Shown: positions 8,407-17,964 of the stretch, piece by piece
How positions within the stretch are numbered: position 1 is the first letter of the stretch
Layout: each line of letters begins with the position of its first letter
NCBI RefSeq assembly: GCF_003113895.1
Contig: NZ_BDUD01000001.1
Location: forward strand, 2,145,821-2,209,820
Source of the DNA: Nostoc commune NIES-4072
GTDB taxonomy: Bacteria; Cyanobacteriota; Cyanobacteriia; Cyanobacteriales; Nostocaceae
Length of the DNA stretch: 64,000 nucleotides
Direction of reading: 5' to 3'
Translations under genes and position numbers: made by a program
Notes under the pieces: model-generated
What the model saw: the letters and a program-made list of their open reading frames with translations, nothing else
What the model was told of the DNA's origin: nothing
Database searches by the model: none

Positions 8407-8604
8407 CTATGCAGATACAGATTTAGTTGATAATTCTTTATCAATTTTTTCTGCTAGTTTGTAAGACATTAACGGGGGATTTCGGTAGTTGCTGGCAGTT
8501 TTTCTAAATCCCCATCGTCTAGCTTCAACTTCTGAAACTCCAAACTCTGCGGCTAGCTTGGGGTAAGACCAGCCATATTTCCTCATTAGGTCAATTGGAT
8601 GCAT
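8407..8604 (-). CDS. Small helix-turn-helix protein
   Basis: A 65-residue protein starting MHPIDLMRKYGWSYPKLAAE; AAGG lies seven bases before the ATG. Residues 10-35 (WSYPKLAAEFGVSEVEARRWGF) fit a helix-turn-helix of the Cro/MerR-like kind. The rest is basic and probably helical. It lies between the isomerase and the HlyD gene, 118 bases from the isomerase start and about 100 from the HlyD stop, so it may be cotranscribed. A regulatory role for the export locus is possible. I do not recognise the exact family. Confidence 0.6.
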   Translation of the reverse strand: MHPIDLMRKYGWSYPKLAAEFGVSEVEARRWGFRKTASNYRNPPLMSYKLAEKIDKELSTKSVSA

Positions 8605-8701
8605 ATAATAACCTTGTGAATTAATGCTGTAGCTCTCTAGGGTGAGTTCTCAACCTGGTAGGTCGAAGGCAAACTTGATATGCGCGAAATGGAAGTGTTG
8701 A

Positions 8702-10240
8702 CTAAATCTCTAAACCGCCTTTTTGCAGTTTTTTGAACGGATCTAAAACAAAATCAATCACCCGCCGTTGGCGAATGATCACTTCAGCATTTGCTGTCTG
8801 ACCGGCACCTAATGGGATACGTTTGTTGCCATTTTCAACATATTGCTGCTCTAAGGTGATTTCTAATTCATAGTTTTCGATGTTCCCTTGCGGTGTTTGG
8901 GTAATTTTCGAGTCAGGAGAGATCCAAGTAACTTTCCCTGGTACGATGCCATAGTCTTGGAAGGGATAGGCATCAAACTTGACTTTAACTGGCATTCCTA
9001 CCTTCAAAAAACCACTATCCTGATTAGGCATACTAGCTCTGAGTACGAAATCTGCATTCTTGGGTGCGATTTGGGCAATCCTTTGGCCGAGTTGTACTAC
9101 TGCTCCCGATTTCGTGGTGGGTAATTCAAAAATCACCCCATTAATTGGCGATCGCACCACTCGTTGCTGTATTTGAACTTTTATAGATGTAATCTGGCTT
9201 CTAGTCTGAGCGACTTCTGATTGCACTGCTGTTATTTGCGCCTGTAGGTCTTTTAGCTGTTCCTGATTTTTCATTACAGCTAGTTTCCCGGCTTGCATCA
9301 AACTTTTATAGCTACTTTGTTCCTCTTGTAGTCGCAGTTTTGCTTGTTTGATATCCGACTCTAACGTTTTGATAGTTACTTGATAACGATTTAGTTCTTC
9401 CGCTAAACGGAATTCTGCTTGTTTGATATCTGATACAGCCCTGCTATAGAGTCGTTTACTTTCTTGTTGTTCTTTTTTAAGTTGATCAATTTGCGTTGCA
9501 GAAACTGCACCATCGTAAACGAGTTTGCTAAAGCGTTCAATTTGCCTAGAATCTATACTCAAACGGTTTTTAGCCGATTGCTTATCATCGCGAGTGGTGT
9601 AAATCTGCTGCTGGGCTTGCTTAACTAATGCTTGTTTTTCTAACTTTTGGAGGTCATAGCTACTCAGTTTGGCATCTAGGTTTTGCTGCGCCTGGTTAAC
9701 TTGAGCTATTTTTTCTAATTCTTGGGATTTATTTTGTTGCTCTAAAAGGTTAGTTGACATTAGGAGTTGATTTTTGAGCAATTCCAGTTGCGATTGCCGA
9801 TTTTGTAGCCCTTGCAATTTGCTCATGCTTTGTTGCAGTTCCGTTTGCAGGACATCAGACTCTAGTTCTACTAGAACCTGGCCGGCTCTGACTGTATCTC
9901 CTTCTTTGACCATAACTGTTTTGACACTCCCAGCAGCTTGAGCGTCTAATTTTTGAGTTGCGCCTTTAGGTTCTATACGCCCTCTAGCACTACCAGTCTC
10001 ATCTACTTTCGAGAGAGTTGCCCAAGGTAAAAAAAGACCAGCAAAGCCTATGAGTACATACAACAAACCACGAGTCCAAATCCGAGGTAAGGCATTGAGC
10101 AATGCTTCAGTACCGTAGTACAAGTCTTGACTGTTACTTTCTGCCTCAGCAACTTCTACAGATTCCTCTTGCTGTGTGTAACTTTGGTATTCATCTGTTT
10201 CATTTTGAGGAACTGGGGATGATCTATTGGGAGATGGCAT
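8702..10240 (-). CDS. HlyD-family membrane-fusion protein (export adaptor)
   Basis: About 512 residues when started at ATG 10240 (MPSPNRSSPVPQ). A longer reading to 10366 would translate a G-rich STRR repeat into Pro/Leu-rich filler, which I reject. A cytoplasmic N-terminus of about 60 residues is followed by one membrane span (LLYVLIGFAGLFLPWATL). A biotinyl-lipoyl-like half (GSVKTVMVKEGDTVRAGQVL) comes next, then a long coiled coil (about residues 120-350), and the second half VVRSPINGVIFELPT with a beta-barrel end. This is the periplasmic adaptor of type I and peptide exporters. It follows the ABC gene at 10376 directly (136 bases). Its partner is that exporter, and a TolC-like outer-membrane protein would be encoded elsewhere. 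Confidence 0.88.
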   Translation of the reverse strand: MPSPNRSSPVPQNETDEYQSYTQQEESVEVAEAESNSQDLYYGTEALLNALPRIWTRGLLYVLIGFAGLFLPWATLSKVDETGSARGRIEPKGATQKLDAQAAGSVKTVMVKEGDTVRAGQVLVELESDVLQTELQQSMSKLQGLQNRQSQLELLKNQLLMSTNLLEQQNKSQELEKIAQVNQAQQNLDAKLSSYDLQKLEKQALVKQAQQQIYTTRDDKQSAKNRLSIDSRQIERFSKLVYDGAVSATQIDQLKKEQQESKRLYSRAVSDIKQAEFRLAEELNRYQVTIKTLESDIKQAKLRLQEEQSSYKSLMQAGKLAVMKNQEQLKDLQAQITAVQSEVAQTRSQITSIKVQIQQRVVRSPINGVIFELPTTKSGAVVQLGQRIAQIAPKNADFVLRASMPNQDSGFLKVGMPVKVKFDAYPFQDYGIVPGKVTWISPDSKITQTPQGNIENYELEITLEQQYVENGNKRIPLGAGQTANAEVIIRQRRVIDFVLDPFKKLQKGGLEI

Positions 10241-10265
10241 AGTTTTAGTTTCAATAACAGTGGAT

Positions 10266-10345
10266 AGGGAGTGGGGAGTGGGGAGTGGGGAGTGGGGAAT
10301 AGGGGGCAGGGGGAGCAGGGGAGGCAGGGGAGGCAGGGGGAGAAA
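10266..10345. repeat. Tandem heptamer repeat (STRR-like), GGGGAGT
   Basis: Four to five tandem GGGGAGT units (10267-10296) run into GGGGGCAGGGGGAGCAGGGGAGGCAGGGG. The repeat fills the gap between the exporter stop and the HlyD start. Such short tandem repeats are typical of heterocystous cyanobacteria. Confidence 0.7.
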
Positions 10346-10375
10346 TAACCAATGCCCCATGCCCAATGCCCAATC

Positions 10376-13300
10376 TCAACTAACTTGAGCCATTTGTTGT
10401 TGATTCAGGTAGTAATAATGACCTTTTTTAGCGATTAATTCGTCGTGGGTACCACTTTCTACCAAAACGCCTTGATCTAAAACCAGAATCAAGTCAGCGT
10501 TGCGGACTGTAGAGAGGCGATGGGCAATGATTACACTTGTGCGTCCTTGAAGAATTGTTTTGAGGTTGTTTTGAATGATTCGCTCTGATTCGGAATCTAG
10601 ATGGCTGGTGGCTTCATCAAATAGTAATAATCGAGGATTTCCGAGCAAAGCACGAGCGATCGCTAGGCGTTGGCGTTGTCCACCAGAAAGCATACCGCCG
10701 CTTTCACCAATTTGGGATTCGTAACCCATCGGTAGTTTTTGAATAAATTCATCGGCTCCGGCGTATTTTGCTGCTTGGACAATTTCTTCTGAAGAAGCAT
10801 TTGGATGAGCGATCGCAATGTTTTCTCGAATTGTCCCACCAAAGAGAAAGGTATCTTGGTCTACAACACCGATTTGAGAACGGAGCGATCGCAACGAAAC
10901 ACTAGTGATGTCACGACCATCAATTAGTAATTTGCCATCTGTCGGTGGATATAAACCTAAAATCAATTTACTCAGGGTTGTTTTTCCAGAACCACTGCGC
11001 CCCACCACTGCAACCATCTGTTCTGGCTGGATTTCAAAGTTAAGATTTTCTAAGACGTTAGTCTCACTTTCTGAGTGATAGCGAAAGGTGACATTATGAA
11101 AGCTAATGTGACCACGAAGCTTACCCAACGCCTTCCGAGGTTTAGTTTCTAAGTCTTCTTCTGGTTCCGCCTCCAACACATCATTTATGCGTTCGGTGGA
11201 AATCACAATTTCTTGCAATTGATTCCACAGCATAGATAGCCTCTGGAAAGGACTCAAGACGTTACCCACCAACATATTGAAAGCAACTAATTGTCCAATC
11301 GTCAGTTCGCCATTAATTACCTGAGTCGCTCCGTACCACAGCAATGCAGTATTTACAAAAGTTTGGATAACGCCACTGAGAATTTGCAGCTGATTACCAA
11401 TTATCTGAGCATTAAAGCCTTTTTTGATTAAATCATTCAGCAGTTCCTCCCAACGCCAGCGCACAGTCTGTTCAATTGACAATGAGCGGACGGTACGAAT
11501 TCCACTTAGGGATTCTATGAGATAGCTTTGTTCTTTAGCGCCTGCATTAAAAATTTCTCTGGAGATGCGGCGCAAAATATTTGTGCTAGCCAGCGCCAAG
11601 ATAAAAAATGGCGGTACTGTACACAGCACGAATAATGACATGCGCCAGCTATAGGAGAACATCAAGCCCAGATAAACTACCAATGTCAGCATATCCAGCA
11701 AAATGGAGAGTGTCTGACCGGTAAGGAATTGCTGAATTTTCTGGTTTTCTTGGATGCGCGAGACTATATCCCCAACAAAACGCGACTCGAAATAAGAAAG
11801 GGGCAAGCGGAAGGTATGTTTGATAAAACCTACGAGTAGAGCGATGCTAACGCGGTTGGCAGTATGAAATAAAAGATATTGGCGTAGAGCATTGACAGCC
11901 ACACCAAATAACCCAAAAACTATCATCCCCAAACCAATGGCGTTTAAGGTTGTAACGCTACGTTGCACAAGTACTCTATCGAGCAATAACTGAGTGAAGA
12001 CTGGCGTTACCAGTCCAAATATTTGGATTAATATTGAAGCTGCAAAGATTTCTAATAGTGCCCGATAGTGAGGTTTAATTAACTGAAAAAACTTCCAGAA
12101 ACCTGTATTTTCGTTTTTAGTATTTTGTAATAAAGCTGTAGGTTCCAGTAACAATGCATAACCACTCCAACCTGCTTGAAATTCAGCTTTTGTCAGGCTG
12201 CGTTGACCAAGAGCCGGATCACATACAATCACCCGCTTTTTGGTGATTTCATAGACAACGATGAAGTGGTTGCCTTCCCAGTGGACAATTGCAGGTAAAG
12301 GTTGTTCTACCAATTTATCAAGAGTGGCTTTCACCGGACGGGTGGCAAAACCCAGGTTTTCTGCTGCTGTTGCCATAGCCTTTAGAGATGCACCACTGCG
12401 GTTGACGTTGGTCATATCCCGCAGGCGATTGATACTAAAATGCTTGCCCCAATAGTTACCAATCATTACTAAGCAAGCAGAGCCACAATCAGCAGCGCTT
12501 TGTTGGGCATAGAAGGGATAGCTCTTAGTCAGGCGTTTCCACCAATGCCCCACTTGCACCTGGGGACTGGGAAAGTAAAAACGTGCTTTTTTTGGTTGTT
12601 GTTGTGACTGCTGATCTCGCTGGGGAAAAGGAATGATTTTGGATTTTGGAGATTGGGAAGTTTTTTCCCGACTCTTTACTACAGGCGGGATTAATCGCGT
12701 CTCTCCCGACTCCCCACTCCCCAGTCCCCAATTCCCTAACTCCGGCAAGTATTCTAGTGCTGCTTGCCGATGGTCGTTTTTGAGAATGTAAGCAATTGTT
12801 GGTTGAGTTGCCTGCCAATCACCTTGTTTTGGTTGGGCAAAGATTGTGCCTGGCGTCAAAAAATGACCTTCAGAATGCCGCAGTTGACCTCTGTACAATA
12901 GCCATAACTCAGAATCTTGGGATACTTGCGTAGTTAGACCAGTTTCTAAATGCTGTCGCTCAAAGAGAGATAAAGCTTTGAGCATCCCTGGTACAAGTGA
13001 AGTATGGCACGGTAATTGTGAGGTTTGGCGACATAACAATAGCAAATCCCAAAGTTCTGCACGGGCAAAAAGGCGATCGCGAATATTAGGATACTTGTCT
13101 ATCAATGTTTGCAGTGCGTCTTGTCTGAAATAGCCCAGTTTTAAGCTTGTCGAAGCTCTGACTACATAAGGACTAAAGTCAGCTTCAGGAAAAAGAGTCA
13201 ATTCGCCGAAAACAGACCATGCACCAAAGGTAGTGATTAAATTTTCCGAGCTATCCAATAGTCGGACTTTACCTGTAAGGATAATGTAGATACCAGGATT

Positions 13301-13453
13301 CGTCTGTGCAGATTGCCAGAACTGCTTTGCTAGTGGTGGCTCCACAATTTCCATTGTTGCCAAAAAGTTTTGTAATTCTTTTTCTGAAAGCTTTGCACCC
13401 AAGGTGTACAAGAGCCTTTCGCCTATATGTTCCCCAGAAAGCACGGGTGGCAT
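10376..13453 (-). CDS. C39-peptidase ABC exporter with N-terminal cyclic-nucleotide-binding-like domain
   Basis: A 1025-residue exporter. Residues 15-145 resemble a cNMP-binding fold (GIYIILTGKVRLLD, FGAWSVFGELTLF, VVRASTSLKLGYF). A linker (about 220-300) contains STRR-coded Gly-rich sequence. The C39 peptidase domain (about 310-440) has the catalytic Cys in QQSAADCGSACL (near 322), His in NHFIVVYEI and Asp in CDPALG. Six membrane helices follow (about 465-740), then the ATPase: Walker A GRSGSGKTT (about 821), signature LSGGQRQR (about 924), Walker B LLLFDEATS and the H-loop AHR. It should cut double-glycine leaders and export the cores of the three precursor peptides. The layout recalls HetC-like exporters of heterocystous cyanobacteria. 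It heads the run of HlyD, HTH and isomerase genes. Confidence 0.92.
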   Translation of the reverse strand: MPPVLSGEHIGERLLYTLGAKLSEKELQNFLATMEIVEPPLAKQFWQSAQTNPGIYIILTGKVRLLDSSENLITTFGAWSVFGELTLFPEADFSPYVVRASTSLKLGYFRQDALQTLIDKYPNIRDRLFARAELWDLLLLCRQTSQLPCHTSLVPGMLKALSLFERQHLETGLTTQVSQDSELWLLYRGQLRHSEGHFLTPGTIFAQPKQGDWQATQPTIAYILKNDHRQAALEYLPELGNWGLGSGESGETRLIPPVVKSREKTSQSPKSKIIPFPQRDQQSQQQPKKARFYFPSPQVQVGHWWKRLTKSYPFYAQQSAADCGSACLVMIGNYWGKHFSINRLRDMTNVNRSGASLKAMATAAENLGFATRPVKATLDKLVEQPLPAIVHWEGNHFIVVYEITKKRVIVCDPALGQRSLTKAEFQAGWSGYALLLEPTALLQNTKNENTGFWKFFQLIKPHYRALLEIFAASILIQIFGLVTPVFTQLLLDRVLVQRSVTTLNAIGLGMIVFGLFGVAVNALRQYLLFHTANRVSIALLVGFIKHTFRLPLSYFESRFVGDIVSRIQENQKIQQFLTGQTLSILLDMLTLVVYLGLMFSYSWRMSLFVLCTVPPFFILALASTNILRRISREIFNAGAKEQSYLIESLSGIRTVRSLSIEQTVRWRWEELLNDLIKKGFNAQIIGNQLQILSGVIQTFVNTALLWYGATQVINGELTIGQLVAFNMLVGNVLSPFQRLSMLWNQLQEIVISTERINDVLEAEPEEDLETKPRKALGKLRGHISFHNVTFRYHSESETNVLENLNFEIQPEQMVAVVGRSGSGKTTLSKLILGLYPPTDGKLLIDGRDITSVSLRSLRSQIGVVDQDTFLFGGTIRENIAIAHPNASSEEIVQAAKYAGADEFIQKLPMGYESQIGESGGMLSGGQRQRLAIARALLGNPRLLLFDEATSHLDSESERIIQNNLKTILQGRTSVIIAHRLSTVRNADLILVLDQGVLVESGTHDELIAKKGHYYYLNQQQMAQVS
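12703..12743. repeat. STRR heptamers inside the exporter coding sequence
   Basis: The minus strand reads GGGGACTGGGGAGTGGGGAG, the same GGGGAGT heptamer as at 10266. Here it is read in frame as LGNWGLGSGESGE in the linker between the cNMP-like and C39 domains. Confidence 0.65.
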
Positions 13454-14586
13454 TTTCTAACCTCCAAGACGAAATTTAGCTATTGGTCTAAATTGAAAAA
13501 AATAATAAAAAGTATTACTTTATACTTTTATATTTGCAAGTAAACCCTAAACTTCTTATGAAGAAAGGAGTATTTTTATATAACAAAGTGTTTTTATTTG
13601 GGAAGCAGCGCCACTCGTTGCAACTGAACTCTTGATCTTGACAATCACTAATGTGAATACCAATATATTGGGCTAAACGTTTGCATAGCCAAGCTTATTT
13701 ACTCGCAAAATAGCAATCCTTGCGGTGTCTTAGGCAGCCACAAGATTTGTGTTTTCAGCAAGAGGTTAAATAAGAGAATTTAGAAGCAAAGCGTCTCCAG
13801 CTTTGCCAAGGAATCAGAATCAGTTTAGTGGGGATGCTTCCGTCTAGAGCCTATAACCTACAGCATTAAAAAGCTGGCTTGGGGGAGGCTACAGTCAAGA
13901 GACGAGAAAAACTATAAAGCACATTATGATTTTTTGAGATTTCACTACTAAGAAAATCTCATTTCAACAATATTGTTTGCTATGCTTAGAAGCTACTAAA
14001 CTCAATCTTTTTACAGTCATGTTTAGTCTCTTTAAACATATACACAAAAAATTATGTATATTTTGTTGCACCTCCTCTAGCAGAACTAATCTGAGTGGTT
14101 AAATAGTTTTGCGATAAACATATTTACATAATTAGCTTACACTGATTAACTAAAAGTTTGAATAGCCTACGCTTATTTTCGTGTAAATTTTCTGAAATAT
14201 TATAAAATGGACTATTCTTTGCAGAAAAAATACAATCTGTACCCCTTAAAACATTAAATCTTTAAAAAATAGACCATACCTTATGATACAAATGATGACG
14301 GCACATAATACTCTCAGTTCGCCGATTTTATCAGGAGTTAGAAACAAAGTATACTCAGGGATATAAAGACTGGTCACTAAGTTGAGTGTAAATAGTCGTT
14401 AGCAACCCAACTATGAACAAGAATACGCTATAAATTTAGTATACTTGAGTAGACTTTAGCTAAAAGCCAAAGAACTTTAGTTCAAGGCGCGTGAGGAAGC
14501 GAACAGTTAAGCTCTTGTAAATTAGATATAGCGAGTAAAGAAAAGCTATGCTTGCCGATAGCCCAAACGCTCGTATTTCAGGTTAA
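13454..14586. other. Long intergenic region upstream of the exporter
   Basis: I see no gene. It is AT-rich and presumably holds the promoter of the minus-strand exporter near its left end. No clear -35/-10 pair stands out. The last part (about 14480-14586) looks like the worn upstream region of the amine-oxidase relic. Confidence 0.45.
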
Positions 14587-14982
<396 letters not shown>

Positions 14983-15614
14983 AACTTCCGCCTTGTAATA
15001 ATTATCATTACTAAAACTGAATATTTGATTTGCTGAAAGTCTCATCTAGAAAGGGTTTTGGGGTTTATCTGATCCTGGCTGCTAAATTTTAGAATACCAA
15101 TTTTGAAATTATTCGTTTTTTGCATAAAACACAAAATTTGAGGTGAATAGTATTCTATGGTTGTGTGGAATTTTTTTCAGTCTAGGGATGACACTGTTTT
15201 TGACAATCTAATAAATCCCCACTAAGAAAAATTCACAACTTTGTTGATAAAAACCTGAATTTACAGTGTTAAATAGAATTTATCTCAAGTTCGGGTGATT
15301 ACTAAACTCAAAGAACCCCATCCCGCCAAAGCTATGCTTTGTCTCCCCTCCCCTCAAGCGGGAGGGATTGAGAGGTGGATTAAACGTTTAAACTTAAAGT
15401 TAATACCAATGAACCTGATATTACTTCTACAAAATAATAAAAGCAACCTACCCTAAATATTTGCTGATAGAACACTACTTAAATTAAGGGGCAGGTTGTT
15501 ATCTTTCAATATTTTTGATTTTGCTGCCCCAACTTTTAGATAGAAAATGGCTGAACTAGCCTTTTTTGACAAGTCAGGAATTTTCTATTATATGAATGTT
15601 TTCGTTAGCTATAT
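14983..15614. other. Intergenic region
   Basis: No gene is seen. Positions 15315-15375 hold CCCATCCCGCC...CCTCCCCTCAAGCGGGAGGG, a dispersed repeat common in Nostoc-like genomes. The segment 15475-15540 carries a poor inverted repeat that may act behind the DUF6174 gene. Confidence 0.4.
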
Positions 15615-16109
15615 TTACTTGATTTGTTGCAGATTACTAATTGTAATGAATATTTCATCATCAGTTCTTTGCTTATCATAATCAATGTTAATTTGAGTAG
15701 GATAGCCAAGTGTTGGGTTATATTGTACAGTCAAGTTGTCTGCTCTTTGAATTAACGCATTTCTAATGATATTAAAGAGTTTAGGAATTGTATTATATTT
15801 TTCAAATAATCCTGTATCTACTGGATGTTTACTATATTTATAAGTAATGGAAGTTGTGACTCCATTACGTACTTCAATAATCACTGGTTCTGTGGCTTTG
15901 GGAAAACAGAAGCAACTTCTAGTAAATTCATAGCGATAGTTAGAGATGTTTTTCTGTCTCCATAATCGGGAATTACTCTTAAATTGTTCTAAAGCAAAAC
16001 TATTAGACGTTGGTTTTTGAGATACCTGTATAGGAGGTTGAGATATTACAGGTGTACTCAAACCCAAAAACGCGACTAAAATGGCAGTAATTGCAATTGG
16101 TAAGCGCAT
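15615..16109 (-). CDS. Secreted DUF6174-family protein
   Basis: A 164-residue protein with a clear signal peptide (MRLPIAITAILVAFLGLSTPVISQ, cut about residue 24); AAGGATGG precedes the ATG. The mature part has the layout of DUF6174: LWRQKNISNYRYEFTRSCFC with a CxC pair, then VIIEVRNGVTTSI, a TIPKLFNIIRNAL segment, VQYNPTLGYPTQINIDY and a closing D-E-I-F-I-T-I-S strand. The function of the family is unknown. It probably resides in the periplasm or is lipid-independent and soluble, since no lipobox Cys is present. It stands alone, with no operon partner. Confidence 0.8.
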   Translation of the reverse strand: MRLPIAITAILVAFLGLSTPVISQPPIQVSQKPTSNSFALEQFKSNSRLWRQKNISNYRYEFTRSCFCFPKATEPVIIEVRNGVTTSITYKYSKHPVDTGLFEKYNTIPKLFNIIRNALIQRADNLTVQYNPTLGYPTQINIDYDKQRTDDEIFITISNLQQIK

Positions 16110-16264
16110 ATAAATCCATCCTTAACTTGAATTTCTTAGTAGTTTAACTTCTTAGTAGTTTAACGTGCTTTAAGCCCATTGCCAAAAAAATGAAATTATT
16201 TTTGACACTAATCCATAGTTTAGTTTTACTCATTTAGACGGACTGCGATCGCATTCAGCAATGA

Positions 16265-16603
16265 CTATGCACGAAACTAGAAGAAGATTTCTTTCAAGGC
16301 TCACCACTTATAACAATCACTAATGATGAAATATCTGAAAACTCTGTTTGTATAAATAACATTAGGATAATATTATTTCGCAGGCCAACTGGTGAACTTG
16401 GGTACATAATACATCTTGCTTTGCCTTTAGACTCGTTGCAAGGAAAGTCTAAAAGTTCTTTAATTGACTTAGCTTTGCAGGAATTAGAGAAAGCAGGTTT
16501 TCCTGATGCGCTCAAGCAATTAGTGCGTATATCTCCTCCTGCCAACATGCAGCATGGCAAAAGTACACCCAACAAGTGTATCGCCGCAATTTCGACCAAG
16601 TAA
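16265..16603 (+). pseudogene. Possible gene remnant of unknown family
   Basis: A frame open from just after a TGA at 16262 to TAA at 16603 reads KLEEDFFQGSPLITITNDE, then FRRPTGELGYIIHLALPLDS, LIDLALQELEKAGFPDALKQ and ends CIAAISTK. The composition looks like real protein, but the only start codons are poor (TTG 16421) or missing, and no ribosome site is visible. I do not recognise the family. It is either a gene that lost its 5' end or chance coding sense. Confidence 0.35.
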
Positions 16604-16672
16604 TAAAGGCGCTGTAGTTTACCGTCTGGGAAAAATTTTTATTAGAATGCAGATGTCCATTAGGCGGCGTGC

Positions 16673-16791
16673 CAATACTGCTCGGTTAAGAATTTTTAAC
16701 TCGGCATTGGGTTTAGGGAAAAGGTTACTGGGTTTAGGTTAAAGGTTTTTTCTTTCCCCTTTCCCTTTTCCCCAAAACCCGACAAGTATTG
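16673..16791. mobile_element. MITE-like element with 10-bp target duplication
   Basis: The ends are CAATACTGCTCGG and, on the other strand, CAATACTTGTCGG. The 119-bp element is flanked by perfect 10-bp direct repeats GGCGGCGTGC (16663-16672 and 16792-16801). It has no reading frame; the inside has an A/G-rich and C/T-rich pair of arms. Its ends resemble those of the element at 60392-60535. It lies 32 bases before the agmatinase-family start codon. Confidence 0.75.
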
Positions 16792-16832
16792 GGCGGCGTG
16801 CTGTCTATCCACGTAAATCGAGAAGATAATCG

Positions 16833-17876
16833 ATGAGTAATCAATTACAAGACTACAATCCTAGCGGCATAGGTGAAGTAAATGGCAACCTCTTCGGTTT
16901 GCCCTGCGATTATGAGTCTGCAAACCTGATTGTCTTTGGTGTGCCGTGGGAAGTCACTGTTTCTTATGGCGCAGGCACTGTTAACGGTCCGCAGCGTATT
17001 CTCGATGCTTCGACTCAACTAGATTTGTTCGATTTTGATAACCCTGATGGTTGGAAGCAGGGAATTTTCATGGTGGAAATTCCCCAAGATATTTTAGAGA
17101 AGAATACATATTACCGCGCCTTGGCAGCAAAAATTATTGAGCGATTAGCCCAAGGTAAACAACTCTCTGATACACCAGATTTAACACCTGTTCTCACAGA
17201 AATTAATCAAGTTTGTCAACAGGTAAATCAATGGCTGTTTGAAAATTGTCAGCAAGCAATTAACAAGGGTAAGCGAGTTGCAGTTATTGGTGGAGATCAT
17301 AGTTCGCCGTTAGGTTATTTCCAAGCATTAGCGGCTAAGTACGCAAACTATGGCATTTTGCACCTTGATGCCCACGCAGATTTACGTGATGCGTATGAGG
17401 GATTTGAATTTTCTCATGCGTCGATTATGTTTAATGCGATGAAAATCCCGCAAATTTCCAAGCTAGTGCAAGTGGCTTTGCGTGATATTAGTCATGACGA
17501 AGTGCAAATGATTGAGCAATCTGATAGTCGCATTATTGCATATTACGACCCAGCCATTAAACAAAAGCTTTACTCTGGAACAACTTGGATTGATTTATGC
17601 CGAGAAATTATCAGTCATTTACCTGAGTATGTTTACATTAGCTTTGATGCAGATGGTCTAGATCCTAAACTCTGTCCGAGTACAGGTACCCCTGTTCCAG
17701 GTGGGTTGGAATTAGAGCAAACTTTTTGTCTATTCCGGGAATTAGTCAATAGTGGGAGAAAAATTATTGGCTTTGATATCTGCGAAGTCGGTGATGGTGA
17801 GTGGGATGGTAATGTCGGGGCGCGGGTAGTTTACAAGCTGGCAAATTTAATGGATTTATCTCAGCAGAAAATATAA
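16833..17876 (+). CDS. Agmatinase/arginase-family metallohydrolase
   Basis: A 347-residue ureohydrolase. The metal-binding motifs are all present: VIGGDHSSPLG, LHLDAHADLRDAY, SHASIMF and ISFDADGLDP, supplying the His and Asp ligands of the two-metal centre; C-terminal FDICEVGDGEWDGN is also typical. The family splits agmatine, arginine, formiminoglutamate or guanidine. In cyanobacteria a close branch acts on guanidine, and I cannot choose between these from motifs alone. A MITE-like element ends just upstream (16791), so its promoter may have been altered. It converges with the phosphoribosyltransferase gene at 17965. Confidence 0.85.
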   Translation: MSNQLQDYNPSGIGEVNGNLFGLPCDYESANLIVFGVPWEVTVSYGAGTVNGPQRILDASTQLDLFDFDNPDGWKQGIFMVEIPQDILEKNTYYRALAAKIIERLAQGKQLSDTPDLTPVLTEINQVCQQVNQWLFENCQQAINKGKRVAVIGGDHSSPLGYFQALAAKYANYGILHLDAHADLRDAYEGFEFSHASIMFNAMKIPQISKLVQVALRDISHDEVQMIEQSDSRIIAYYDPAIKQKLYSGTTWIDLCREIISHLPEYVYISFDADGLDPKLCPSTGTPVPGGLELEQTFCLFRELVNSGRKIIGFDICEVGDGEWDGNVGARVVYKLANLMDLSQQKI

Positions 17877-17964
17877 AGGATAAAATTGTAGCAGAGTGGG
17901 AATGATACTGAACTCATGGCTATGACTACAGCACCTCCTTCGTTTCTCACTCTTGAAGAATTCT

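Noticed and set aside
10241..10366. Longer N-terminus of the HlyD protein (MGMGHWLFLPLPPLPPLL...)
   Set aside because: It is the translation of an STRR tandem repeat; the adaptor fold starts later and ATG 10240 is a better start.
2252..13453. The C39 exporter as the secretion system for the RTX proteins
   Set aside because: Its peptidase domain has the catalytic Cys, which fits double-glycine peptides; RTX exporters carry an inactive C39-like domain. Sharing is not excluded but not supported.
16604..16832. Guanidine riboswitch before the agmatinase-family gene
   Set aside because: The short leader is filled by a MITE-like element and shows no ykkC-type motif.
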